39,321 nucleotides of DNA. It comes from Clostridia bacterium (GTDB lineage: Bacteria; Bacillota; Peptococcia; DRI-13; UBA5745). The notes beneath the pieces are model-generated. The model was not told where the DNA came from. It made no database searches and saw only the letters and a list, made by a program, of their open reading frames with translations. Shown here piece after piece: positions 8,039 to 15,769 of this stretch. The translations under genes and the position numbers were made by a program. The stretch covers positions 1-39,321 of the forward strand of contig JAHDPO010000032.1 of the NCBI GenBank assembly GCA_018434325.1, written 5' to 3'. Each line of letters begins with the position of its first letter. Position 1 is the first letter of the stretch.

Positions 8039-8082
8039 AAGAAAGGCATAGTCTCCCTTAGCAGAGAAACTATGCCTTTCTT
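8039..8082 (-). terminator. Hairpin downstream of cbiL
   Basis: AAGAAAGGCATAGT and ACTATGCCTTTCTT form a 14-bp perfect stem around a 16-base loop. The minus-strand transcript continues with TTATACC, so the U-run is weak. A second small hairpin (CAGGG/CCCTG, about 8093-8109) lies between it and the cbiL stop. Together they are the likely end of the cbiKL transcript. Confidence 0.6.
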
Positions 8083-8148
8083 GGCAGATCCTCAGGGCTT
8101 CCAACCCTGGGCTCCTTTTATAGTCGGCTTCTTTAAGGAGTTCGCCCC

Positions 8149-8859
8149 CTAGTTAATAATGATCAAAGAAAAATATCCTGCACCGGCGCCGTCTAAGGCG
8201 TCGGTTTCTTCCTTTGACAGGGCGGCCAGGTTTGGAAAAACCCGCTGCAAGGGCAGGCCGCAGTTTTGTACCAGCGAGGCTTTTTCCCCCAAGCCGCGGC
8301 GGGCCAGAACCTGGCAAACTGACCGCAGGCTTCTGCCCGGCTTCATCAGGATTTTGCTGCCCGGCAAATCCAGGCTTTCCTCCCAGCCCTCGTAGCCGGC
8401 AGGTATGATATGCACCGGCAATTCCTTTTGGGTCAGGCTGCGATTGACCACCGCCGCCGCCGCGCAAAAGCTGGGCACGCCCGCCACCATCCGGGCCTGG
8501 AAGCCCCGCTCCTCTATTTGCTGAGCAATGTAGCTATAGGTGGAGAAAATCGATACATCACCCAGATTGAGCATGGCAACGTCCTGGCCCTGCTGCAAAT
8601 AACCGGCGATCACATCGGTGTTGGCTTTGTGGTTTTCCCGCAGCTTTTCCGGGTCCCGCGTCATCAAAAAGGGCAGCTCCACAATGGTTTTCCCTGCCAG
8701 ATCTACCGCCTGGGCAGCAATATCCAGGGCTAAGGTACCCCCGCTTTTCGTCTGAGGTACGGCAATCACCGGACATTGCCGAATGGTATTTACCGCTTTC
8801 AGCGTCATCAGTTCGGGCTCACCCGGTCCTACGCCTACTCCATATAATATGCCTGCCAT
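8149..8859 (-). CDS. cbiL: Cobalt-factor II (precorrin-2) C20-methyltransferase CbiL
   Basis: CbiL uses S-adenosylmethionine to methylate C20 of cobalt-sirohydrochlorin, the first ring methylation after cobalt insertion in the anaerobic route. It is a tetrapyrrole (corrin/porphyrin) methylase with the glycine-rich start ILYGVGVGPGEPELMTLKA, the central NLGDVSIFSTYSYI motif and VAGVPSFCAAAA. The length of 236 residues is normal. The frame is open further upstream (to 8916). The ATG at 8859 is preferred because GGAGGAAT precedes it and it begins the conserved domain directly. It lies 28 bases after cbiK and shares its riboswitch-controlled transcript. Confidence 0.93.
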   Translation of the reverse strand: MAGILYGVGVGPGEPELMTLKAVNTIRQCPVIAVPQTKSGGTLALDIAAQAVDLAGKTIVELPFLMTRDPEKLRENHKANTDVIAGYLQQGQDVAMLNLGDVSIFSTYSYIAQQIEERGFQARMVAGVPSFCAAAAVVNRSLTQKELPVHIIPAGYEGWEESLDLPGSKILMKPGRSLRSVCQVLARRGLGEKASLVQNCGLPLQRVFPNLAALSKEETDALDGAGAGYFSLIIIN

Positions 8860-8887
8860 TTTTATTCCTCCAATTAAAAGATTGTGT

Positions 8888-9670
8888 CTATTGGGCCTCT
8901 TTGGTATGGCGGACAAAAATCTGCCGGACGGCAGGATATTGGCCCATGCCTTTCAATACGCATTCCACCTCATAGCCGGCCTCTTCAAAAACCGTTTTCC
9001 AGGAATCCTCTTCGTCTCCGGCCATATCATTGACGGCATGGTCGCCGGCTACGATCATCAAAGGCAGCAGCACCACCTTTTTTATGCCCGGGTACGCCTT
9101 TACCGCCGCCGCTACTTCGTCTAAATCCGGTTCCGCTTCCACCGTGCCGATAAAGTGCCGCTGATAGCCGGCCTGCCGGCAATACTGCTCCAGCTTGCGG
9201 TAGGCGATATTGGCCGGATGCTCGGTTCCATGGCCCATCCAGACAATGGCCGTGTCTTCTTTGTCATGTTCTTTTGTCTCAGATGCCAAAATATCCGCAA
9301 CCTGAGCATAGTCCTCGTCGCTATCCAATAGGGGCGCTCCCAGTTTTATTTGCGCAAAGCGGCCGCGGTAAGGCTCCATCTGATCCTTCATTTTTTCGTA
9401 TTCAAAACCGTCCATCACGTGAGTGGGCTGGACGATCAAATCCGTCACGCCTTCAGCGATCAGGCTCTCCATGGCGGCGGCTACGTCATCGATGACGACA
9501 CCCTCTCCTTTCAGCTTGCGAATGATCATACCGCTGGTAAAAGCCCGCCGGATTATGCGCTCCGGATAGGCGGCGGCGATGGCCTGTTCTATAGCTTCGA
9601 TGGTATCCTTTCTCGTTTGGTGATGGCTGGTGCCAAAGCTTACCACCAGGATTGCCTTATTAGCTGTCAT
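8888..9670 (-). CDS. cbiK: Sirohydrochlorin cobaltochelatase CbiK
   Basis: CbiK inserts Co2+ into sirohydrochlorin, the committing step of anaerobic cobalamin synthesis. The protein of 260 residues begins with ILVVSFGTSHHQTR. It carries the metal-site histidines in VWMGHGTEH (His147) and VAGDHAVNDM (His211), as in the Salmonella and Desulfovibrio enzymes. There is no signal peptide, so it is the cytoplasmic form. A GGAGG six bases before the ATG fixes the start. It is the first gene behind the cobalamin riboswitch, so synthesis should fall when adenosylcobalamin is plentiful. Haem or siroheme ferrochelatase activity is possible for relatives, but the pairing with cbiL favours cobalt. Confidence 0.93.
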   Translation of the reverse strand: MTANKAILVVSFGTSHHQTRKDTIEAIEQAIAAAYPERIIRRAFTSGMIIRKLKGEGVVIDDVAAAMESLIAEGVTDLIVQPTHVMDGFEYEKMKDQMEPYRGRFAQIKLGAPLLDSDEDYAQVADILASETKEHDKEDTAIVWMGHGTEHPANIAYRKLEQYCRQAGYQRHFIGTVEAEPDLDEVAAAVKAYPGIKKVVLLPLMIVAGDHAVNDMAGDEEDSWKTVFEEAGYEVECVLKGMGQYPAVRQIFVRHTKEAQ

Positions 9671-9798
9671 CTGTATCCTCCGTTCAATATTGCCGCCTTG
9701 GCGGCCTTGGGCTCAAGTGATAGGTGATTTGGTCAGTCAATGACGCTGGCAACGGACCGCCGAAAAACAAAATTGCTGCCTGACCTTTCTTATAGACT

Positions 9799-9847
9799 AA
9801 AAAGGGGCGCCTCTCCTGTACCTTTTCAGGTTCATTTGAGACACCCC
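9799..9847 (-). terminator. Intrinsic terminator in the cbiK leader (riboswitch expression platform)
   Basis: In the minus-strand RNA, GGGGUGUCUC pairs along all ten bases (two G-U pairs) with GAGGCGCCCC, followed by UUUUU. Inside the loop, ACCU-GAAA-AGGU forms a second small hairpin. It lies about 140 bases after the riboswitch aptamer and about 130 bases before cbiK, where ligand-dependent termination would act. I did not work out a convincing antiterminator pairing. Confidence 0.8.
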
Positions 9848-9984
9848 ACTCATCACAATAGGTCTTCCCGCCGGGATAATCATCCCCAACCGACAGTTGG
9901 CCAATGGCTGCCGGACGCCTGCCAATACAGGATGCCGGCATAAGAAGATTCCGTCTCTCGCAGAATTCTTGTTTGCCCTTCTCA

Positions 9985-10135
9985 ACAGCAGGTCTTCCGG
10001 CTTGAGCGTCTTCACCATATCCGCCTTCCCAGTCTCCCAGTGGCCTCTTGGATATGATTCTTCTCTTACGGCGGCGGGACCGCGCAGGCTTTGCACCTGA
10101 CTTCCCTTTTAATCCGGCGGGGCATTTTGAGGAAA
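9985..10135 (-). ncRNA. Cobalamin riboswitch
   Basis: The minus strand shows the conserved elements in order: AAAAGGGAAGTCAGGTGCAA, AGCCTGCGCGGTCCCGCCGC, GTAAG, then GCCACTGGGAGACTGGGAAG, and finally AAGCCGGAAGACCTGC, the B12-box end. It lies between a consensus promoter and an intrinsic terminator ahead of cbiK, so it most likely switches cbiKL off in the presence of adenosylcobalamin. A long open frame over the same bases (9684-10190) is not a gene. Confidence 0.95.
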
Positions 10136-10201
10136 ATAGCAAATGACCCAATGCGGAACTCGATGAGAACGTATATATAGTTTTCAACAAAAAGCACCAT
10201 T

Positions 10202-10230
10202 ACTATACCATGGCCCTTGGGACAAGTCAA
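10202..10230 (-). promoter_or_regulatory. Promoter of the riboswitch-cbiK-cbiL transcript
   Basis: On the minus strand, TTGACT (10225-10230) and TATAGT (10202-10207) are 17 bases apart, a near-consensus vegetative promoter. Transcription would start near 10195, about 60 bases before the aptamer. It lies only about 30 bases after the stop of the aldehyde dehydrogenase gene. Confidence 0.8.
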
Positions 10231-10258
10231 TCAGCAAGGATCAGGAATCCCGCCGCTG

Positions 10259-11719
10259 TCACGGAGCCGCAAAGTCAATGCAAATATGCTTAACCTCGGT
10301 ATACTTCATCAGCCCCTCGATGCCTGCCGCCCGGTCAGTACCGCTCAGCTTGTAGCCGCCTGTCTCGGCGTCGGGGAACAAGCGGTTGTAGCAGTTCACC
10401 CAGCAGCTGCCGGCCTTCATCTTGCGGGCTACCCGCATGGCCTTGTCTATGTCCTTGCTCCAGACGCCTGAGGCCAGTCCGTAAGGAGTATTGTTGGCAA
10501 GCTCAATGGCTTCCTCCAAGGTCTCGAAGGTCTGCACCACCAGTACCGGCCCAAAAATCTCCTCCTGCACGATAGGGGAATCCACCGGCGGATCCAAAAA
10601 GATAGTGGGTTCGATGAAGCAGCCTTTATCCAGCCCGTCCGCCGTGATGCGGTTGCCGCCGGTGAGCAGCTGGGCATAGCCCTTGGCTTCCTCGATATAG
10701 CCGAGAATGCGTTCCATCTGGGTGCGGTTGACCACCGGCCCCAGCTGGGTGTCTTCCGCTAGCGAATGTCCCACTTTCAATGACTGAACCAGCTTCACAT
10801 AGGCCGGCAGGAAGGTTTCCGCAGCTTTTCTCTCCAGAATCAGGCGGGAAGCTACGGTGCACAGCTGCCCCGCGTTGGAGAAGGATGCTTTCACGGCGTT
10901 GGCCATTACCTTATCCATGTCGGCGTCGGCAAACACGATGTTGCCCGCTTTCCCGCCCAGTTCCAGGGATACTTTTTTCATCGTGTCGGCAGCAGTCCGC
11001 ATGATATGCTGGCCTACTTCCGTGCCGCCGGTGAAAGTGATCATGTCCACATCCTTGTGGGCAATCAGCGCCTCGCCGGCATCGCTGCCGGGGCCGCTCA
11101 GGGTATTGATGACGCCTGCCGGGAACATGCCGGTTTCATGGAGCAGCTCCAGCAAGATCAGAGTGCAGCCTGAGGTTTGGGCGGCGGGCTTCACCACAGT
11201 GGTGCAGCCGGCGGCAAGAGCCGGAGTCATGTCGCGCATAAACAAGGTAACCGGATAGTTCCAGGGCGAGATGGCGCCCACCACACCCACCGGCTCCCGA
11301 GCCAAAAGCGAAAAAGAGCTCGGGTCCACATTGGTGGTGCCGCCATATATCTTGCGTGCCGAAGCGGCGCTGTACTCAAGATAATTGATGGCATTGCCCG
11401 TCTCAAAACGGGCCTCGCCGATGGGTTTTCCCGCCTCGGCGGCCAAAATCCGGGCAACCTCCTCATGATGCTCCCTCAGCTTTTGGGCCCAGGCATACAA
11501 GGCGTTGGAGCGCAGACGCGGGTTATAGGCCCAGTCGGCATGCTCAAAGGCCTGCCGGGCAGCCTGCACCGCCTTGTCCACATCAGCTGCCGAGGATTTG
11601 GGCACGATTGAGACGACCTGTCCGTCAGCCGGGCAAAGCACCTCCATCGTAGCTCCACTGGCGGCGTCGCACCATTCACCATTGATATAATTCCGATAGC
11701 TTCTTGCCTTGATTTCCAT
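10259..11719 (-). CDS. NAD(P)-dependent aldehyde dehydrogenase
   Basis: The protein (486 residues from the ATG at 11719) is a full-length aldehyde dehydrogenase that oxidises an aldehyde to its acid. Key residues are visible: Asn154 in SPWNYP, Glu253 in LELGGK, the catalytic Cys287 in NAGQLCTVASR, and the PIVQEEIFGPVL segment. Overall it resembles betaine-aldehyde and related broad dehydrogenases. The substrate is not readable. A GGAGG/GGAG region directly before the ATG at 11719 decides against the ATG seven codons upstream. It is the last gene of the eleven-gene operon, 55 bases after the UbiD-family gene, and may act on the aldehyde released by the aldolase of the operon (inference). Confidence 0.92.
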   Translation of the reverse strand: MEIKARSYRNYINGEWCDAASGATMEVLCPADGQVVSIVPKSSAADVDKAVQAARQAFEHADWAYNPRLRSNALYAWAQKLREHHEEVARILAAEAGKPIGEARFETGNAINYLEYSAASARKIYGGTTNVDPSSFSLLAREPVGVVGAISPWNYPVTLFMRDMTPALAAGCTTVVKPAAQTSGCTLILLELLHETGMFPAGVINTLSGPGSDAGEALIAHKDVDMITFTGGTEVGQHIMRTAADTMKKVSLELGGKAGNIVFADADMDKVMANAVKASFSNAGQLCTVASRLILERKAAETFLPAYVKLVQSLKVGHSLAEDTQLGPVVNRTQMERILGYIEEAKGYAQLLTGGNRITADGLDKGCFIEPTIFLDPPVDSPIVQEEIFGPVLVVQTFETLEEAIELANNTPYGLASGVWSKDIDKAMRVARKMKAGSCWVNCYNRLFPDAETGGYKLSGTDRAAGIEGLMKYTEVKHICIDFAAP

Positions 11720-11774
11720 TTCTCCGCAGCCTCCCGTCATTTAAAAATCGCAATCATAATTATGTACCTTCCTC

Positions 11775-13142
11775 TTAGGAGGATTTGATCAGTTCCAGCG
11801 CCTGTTTGCGCACATCTTCCGGCAGCCGTACCCGCTGGGCCTCCCAGCCGGCGGGCTTAGTAGCGTCGATACCCATCTTGGCTGACATGCCCTCCTCCGA
11901 AGAAGGGTCCAAACGGTTGCACAGCACCCTGGGTACGATGAACACATCCCTGTCCGCCTGCATGCGGGTAGCCGCCGCCCACCACACTTCCTCCTCATTG
12001 AATACATCCACGTCCTCATCCACCGTCACAATCAGCTTCAGATACGGGTCCAGTCCAAACAGCAGCAGCATTGCCTGCCGAGCCTGGCCCTCGGCCCTGG
12101 GGCTCATGGACAGGTAAGCGTGGAAGTGGCAGCCGTTTTTGGGCATGCTGAGGGCTTTCACCTCGGGAATCTCCCGCTGCAGCTTATTAAGCAAAATAAT
12201 CTCTTTGGTAAACTGGCTGAGCAGCAGATGCTCCCAGGCAAATCCCGGCACCAGGTCCTGCCAGATGGGCTCATTGCGGTGAGTAATGGCATCCACCATA
12301 AACACATTGCGGGTGGAGCGGCTGGTGCTGTAGCCGGTGTATTCGCCGAAGGGGCCCTCATCCTCATGGGTATCGGCCAATATGCGTCCCTCCAGCACAT
12401 ATTCCGCAAAGGCCGGCACCGGAATACCCGCACAAATGCTTTTGACCGTTTTGGGTACGGCGTCCATGTAGGCGCCGGCCCAGCTATAGTCATCCTGGTG
12501 CAGCGGCACTTTGGAGGCTCCCACAATGTAATAGGCGGGGTGGGCGCCGATAACCACCGCAATCTCTAAATCCTTGCCCCTGGCCTCACTGGCAGCCATA
12601 TAGCGCCACAAGTCGCCCCGGGAATGCAGGCTGATGCCGATTTTGTTTTTGCCCTTAATCTGCATGCGGTGAAAGCTGAAATTACAGCGCCCGCTCTGGG
12701 GGTCCTTTGCTATCACGATGCCTGCGGTGATGTAGGCGCCGGCGTCGTCCGCAAAATGCTTAAAGATAGGCAAGGCGGAAAGATCCACCTGGGCTTCCCT
12801 CAATATATTCTGCTGGCAGGGCGGGTCGGCCGCCATCTCAAGGCTGCCGAACTCCTCTGCTTTTTGCTCCACCTCCACAATATTGTGGATACAGGCCTTC
12901 AGGATATCCCGGTCGGCAAAAATATTGGCCACGGTTTTTGCGCCGGTATCCGGGTCGGTAAGCTGCACTACAGGGAAGCGTTCTTGCTTCTCCAGCTCTT
13001 CGGTGATGGCGCTGAGCAAAAAGTCCTGTCGCTTGATGGTATAGCGGAGCAGCTGATCTTCAGTCAAATTGGCCAAAAAACCGCGCAGAGACTGCCCTTC
13101 ATCATCAGCGCAAGTCGCAGTATGCTTTAAATCCGCCGTCAT
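11775..13142 (-). CDS. UbiD-family prenyl-FMN-dependent decarboxylase
   Basis: UbiD enzymes use prenylated FMN to decarboxylate (or carboxylate) aromatic or alpha,beta-unsaturated acids. The product has 455 residues and shows the catalytic set: Arg159 in NFSFHRMQIKG, and Glu262 and Glu267 in EDEGPFGEYTGY, with the same five-residue spacing as the E277/E282 pair of Fdc1. The C-terminal VTVDEDVDVFNEEEVWWA block is also family-typical. The start at 13142 has GGAGG nine bases upstream; the ATG seven codons earlier lacks a good site. The gene overlaps the kinase gene by 38 bases, indicating translational coupling. UbiX, which makes the cofactor, is not in the window. The presence of UbiD in a sugar/nucleoside-type operon is unexpected. 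Confidence 0.93.
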   Translation of the reverse strand: MTADLKHTATCADDEGQSLRGFLANLTEDQLLRYTIKRQDFLLSAITEELEKQERFPVVQLTDPDTGAKTVANIFADRDILKACIHNIVEVEQKAEEFGSLEMAADPPCQQNILREAQVDLSALPIFKHFADDAGAYITAGIVIAKDPQSGRCNFSFHRMQIKGKNKIGISLHSRGDLWRYMAASEARGKDLEIAVVIGAHPAYYIVGASKVPLHQDDYSWAGAYMDAVPKTVKSICAGIPVPAFAEYVLEGRILADTHEDEGPFGEYTGYSTSRSTRNVFMVDAITHRNEPIWQDLVPGFAWEHLLLSQFTKEIILLNKLQREIPEVKALSMPKNGCHFHAYLSMSPRAEGQARQAMLLLFGLDPYLKLIVTVDEDVDVFNEEEVWWAAATRMQADRDVFIVPRVLCNRLDPSSEEGMSAKMGIDATKPAGWEAQRVRLPEDVRKQALELIKSS

Positions 13143-14556
13143 AATATGCGGCCTCCTTGTCATCGGGCATATAGGTCGCCCTTGTCTGATCGGCCCAGGC
13201 CGAGGCCTCGGCCATGCTGCCGAAATATCCCATGGCGCCGGCGGCGCACAACAGCGCCCCCCAGGCGCTGGCTTGCTTTTGCTGCGCCACCTGCACCGGT
13301 TTGCGCAGCACCGAGGATAGTATCTCCAAAAAGCACCGGTTCTCGCTCATGCCGCCGAAGACCTTCACTGCGTCGGCGGTTCTGCCGCAGACACGCTCCA
13401 GCCGTTCCACCGAAAGCCGGGCCTCGTAGCACAGCCCCTCGTACACCGCCCGCATCAAATGGCTGCGGCTGTGGAAAACAGCGAGGTTGGCAAAGCGTCC
13501 CTGCACCCCTGCCGAGGTGACCTGCCAGAGCAGCGGCACCGCCAAAAGGCCCTCGGCTCCGGCAGGCGCACCCTGGGCCAGCGCGTCCAGGCCGCGCCAC
13601 TCCTCCGTTGCCACCGGCATATGCCCTAAAAGCAGTGTGGAAAACCAGTCCATAAACTGGCCTCCCGCTCCGGTGCCGAACTCCGGCCCATAGACCCCCT
13701 CGGGCAGTACCTCCACAGTCACTAAACCCTCCGGATCAAAAGCCGGAGCGGCGGCAGCCATACTGGCCACATAGGTGGTTCCCATGTTGATGGCGATCTG
13801 GTTTTGCCCCACTGCACCGCAGCCCAACAATGCCGCCGGCTGGTCGCCGGGGGCCGCCACAACAGCCGCGCCGGCAAGCAGGGGCAGCTCCGTCGCTGCT
13901 TCCACCCTTCCCAGGCAGCCGCCGGGCTCGACGCAGGACAATCCCAGGTTTGGCTGGTTTGCACCCAAGGCGGGAAATAGCCCCTCAGCCGCCTGCCTGC
14001 CCTCAATATCATACAGACCGTTGCGCAGAGCCGAGCCGGCGGACTGAACCAGCCGCCCGCAGAGACGGCTGGCCAGATAATCCTGGGGGGAGAGCCAGGC
14101 CGCCGCTTGAGCGTAAAGCTCAGGTTTATTTTTGTGGCACCAGAGTATTTTGGCGGCGCCGTTGAAGGATACGAAAGGACAGCCTGTTTTCCGGTAATAC
14201 GCCGCTGCCGATACCCCATAGTCCGCCAATTCCGCTGCGGTCAGCGCCCGCCCGTCGCTGTCGCACATGGCGTTGGCCAGCGGCTGCAAGGCAGCATCCA
14301 CCGGCAGCACCGTGCCGCGCTGGTGGGTTATGGCCAATGCTTGGGCAGCGGCGCCTTCGGGCAATGCTTCCGCCAGCCGGCCGGTCACCTCACAAAAGGC
14401 CTGCCACAGCCTCCGGGGCTCCAGTTCCTGTATGCCCGGTGCGGTTATCCGCTGATAATCGGCGCTGGCGGCGGCCACAATAGCCTGCTGGTCCGTGTCG
14501 TAGGCCAGGGCCCGCACCCCGTGGGTCCCCGCGTCATAGCCTAAAATAAGGGACAA
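13105..14556 (-). CDS. FGGY-family carbohydrate kinase
   Basis: The 483-residue protein is an FGGY kinase that would phosphorylate a sugar or polyol with ATP. It starts with ILGYDAGTHGVRALAYD, the phosphate-binding loop of the family. It has GDQPAALLGCGAVGQNQIAINMGTT in the middle and VFGGMSENRCFLEIL near the C-terminus. The canonical W-x-D-x-R substrate motif appears as MCDSDGRA (about residue 97), a variant that may reflect an unusual substrate. The family includes xylulokinases, ribulokinases, glycerol kinase and the AI-2 kinase LsrK, and a specific call is not justified. The start is a TTG at 14556 with GGGGTGA upstream. It lies 42 bases after the dehydrogenase gene. Confidence 0.88.
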   Translation of the reverse strand: MSLILGYDAGTHGVRALAYDTDQQAIVAAASADYQRITAPGIQELEPRRLWQAFCEVTGRLAEALPEGAAAQALAITHQRGTVLPVDAALQPLANAMCDSDGRALTAAELADYGVSAAAYYRKTGCPFVSFNGAAKILWCHKNKPELYAQAAAWLSPQDYLASRLCGRLVQSAGSALRNGLYDIEGRQAAEGLFPALGANQPNLGLSCVEPGGCLGRVEAATELPLLAGAAVVAAPGDQPAALLGCGAVGQNQIAINMGTTYVASMAAAAPAFDPEGLVTVEVLPEGVYGPEFGTGAGGQFMDWFSTLLLGHMPVATEEWRGLDALAQGAPAGAEGLLAVPLLWQVTSAGVQGRFANLAVFHSRSHLMRAVYEGLCYEARLSVERLERVCGRTADAVKVFGGMSENRCFLEILSSVLRKPVQVAQQKQASAWGALLCAAGAMGYFGSMAEASAWADQTRATYMPDDKEAAYYDGGFKAYCDLR

Positions 14557-14598
14557 AATATCACCCCGCTTTGCTTGGAGTTAAGTTTCAAATCCGGG

Positions 14599-15708
14599 TC
14601 AAACTTGGGTCAGGTCCAGCCCGATTTTTAAGTTCTCGCCTTTGCCGTACAGGCTGATGGCCTCCTCGATCTGCGAAAGCGGGAATTCCCGGTTCCTGAT
14701 AATCTGATGATCCAGAATACCTGAGGCCAGCATTTTCAGGGCTTTTTCACCGTGCTGGCGGCCAAAGCCCACCGTGCCGGTCAGATTCAGCATATTGTAA
14801 TGGATAAAGTTCATGCTCACACACAGCTGGTCGGCATCCAGCGCCGCCGAGGCAAACAGGCTCACTGTCCCCTGTTTGGCCGCCATCTTCAGGGCCTGCT
14901 GGGTACAGGGCAGCTGAGCCCGGCCGCCGCTGGTGACAAACACCTTGCTGGCCCCCAGCCCCTCTGTCAGCTCCTTTACCCTGGCTACCGGGTCTTCCTT
15001 GGCGGAATTAATAATCACCTTTGCTCCCAGCTTTTTGGCCATCTCCAGCCGGGTGTCGTCAATATCCACACAGATAATATCTTCGGCGCCATTGTAACGG
15101 GCGGCAGGCACATGCATCAGCCCCATAGGCCCCATACCGATGATTACCACCGTGTCGTTTTTGCCGGTCCCCGCCGCATCCACGCTGTGTATTACATCGC
15201 CTAAAGGCTCAACCAGGCTGGCCGCCTCCATGGAAAGGCCCTCGGGCAGCGGTATTACGCAGCTTTCCGGCGCTTTCAGATGGGTGGCATAGCAGCCGCC
15301 CACACCCGTTTCGTGGTAGTACTTTACGCAGTCGGTAAAACTGCCTGCCGATGCGCCGATACCCAGCAGATTGAGGCACATATTGGTTTTGCCCTGCTTG
15401 CAGTAGGCGCAATGGCCGCAGGCGATCATGGGCTGCACGGCCACGGCGTCTCCCGGCTTCACGGCAGTCACTTCACTGCCCACCTGGATTACCACGCCGG
15501 CGGCCTCATGCCCCAGCACATAGCTGCCGATATCCCTCAGCGCACTTTCTACGTCGGGCTTGTCGGCGTTGTATTTCTTTATGTCGGTGGGGCAGAGGGC
15601 TGCTTTTTTCAGTTCCAGCACCACATCATTGGGCCCCGGCTCGGGCAGTTGAATCTCTTCCAACCTTATCTTTTTCGGCGCGTAAAGCACCGCCGCCATC
15701 GCTTTCAT
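14599..15708 (-). CDS. Zinc-dependent medium-chain alcohol dehydrogenase
   Basis: This 369-residue MDR-family dehydrogenase oxidises an alcohol or polyol with NAD(P). Catalytic zinc ligands are visible in the LCPTDIKKY and LGHEAAGVV segments. The structural zinc site is CGHCAYCKQGKTNMC, and the Rossmann fold is seen at VVIIGMGPMGLMHV followed by IICVDIDDTRLEMAKKLGA. It is closest in feel to threonine, sorbitol or butanediol dehydrogenases, but the substrate is unknown. The ATG at 15708 is chosen because CAGGAGGTTCAAGGAA precedes it. It lies between the aldolase and kinase genes, consistent with oxidising a hydroxyl group of the same intermediate. Confidence 0.9.
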   Translation of the reverse strand: MKAMAAVLYAPKKIRLEEIQLPEPGPNDVVLELKKAALCPTDIKKYNADKPDVESALRDIGSYVLGHEAAGVVIQVGSEVTAVKPGDAVAVQPMIACGHCAYCKQGKTNMCLNLLGIGASAGSFTDCVKYYHETGVGGCYATHLKAPESCVIPLPEGLSMEAASLVEPLGDVIHSVDAAGTGKNDTVVIIGMGPMGLMHVPAARYNGAEDIICVDIDDTRLEMAKKLGAKVIINSAKEDPVARVKELTEGLGASKVFVTSGGRAQLPCTQQALKMAAKQGTVSLFASAALDADQLCVSMNFIHYNMLNLTGTVGFGRQHGEKALKMLASGILDHQIIRNREFPLSQIEEAISLYGKGENLKIGLDLTQV

Positions 15709-15769
15709 TTCCTTGAACCTCCTGAACATATTCCGGTATTTTTTGTCGGTGTCATGCCAATCTGGGCGT

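Noticed and set aside
9684-10190. 168-residue minus-strand open frame before cbiK
   Set aside because: It lies over the cobalamin riboswitch and terminator; the codons follow the RNA elements and no protein domain is recognisable.
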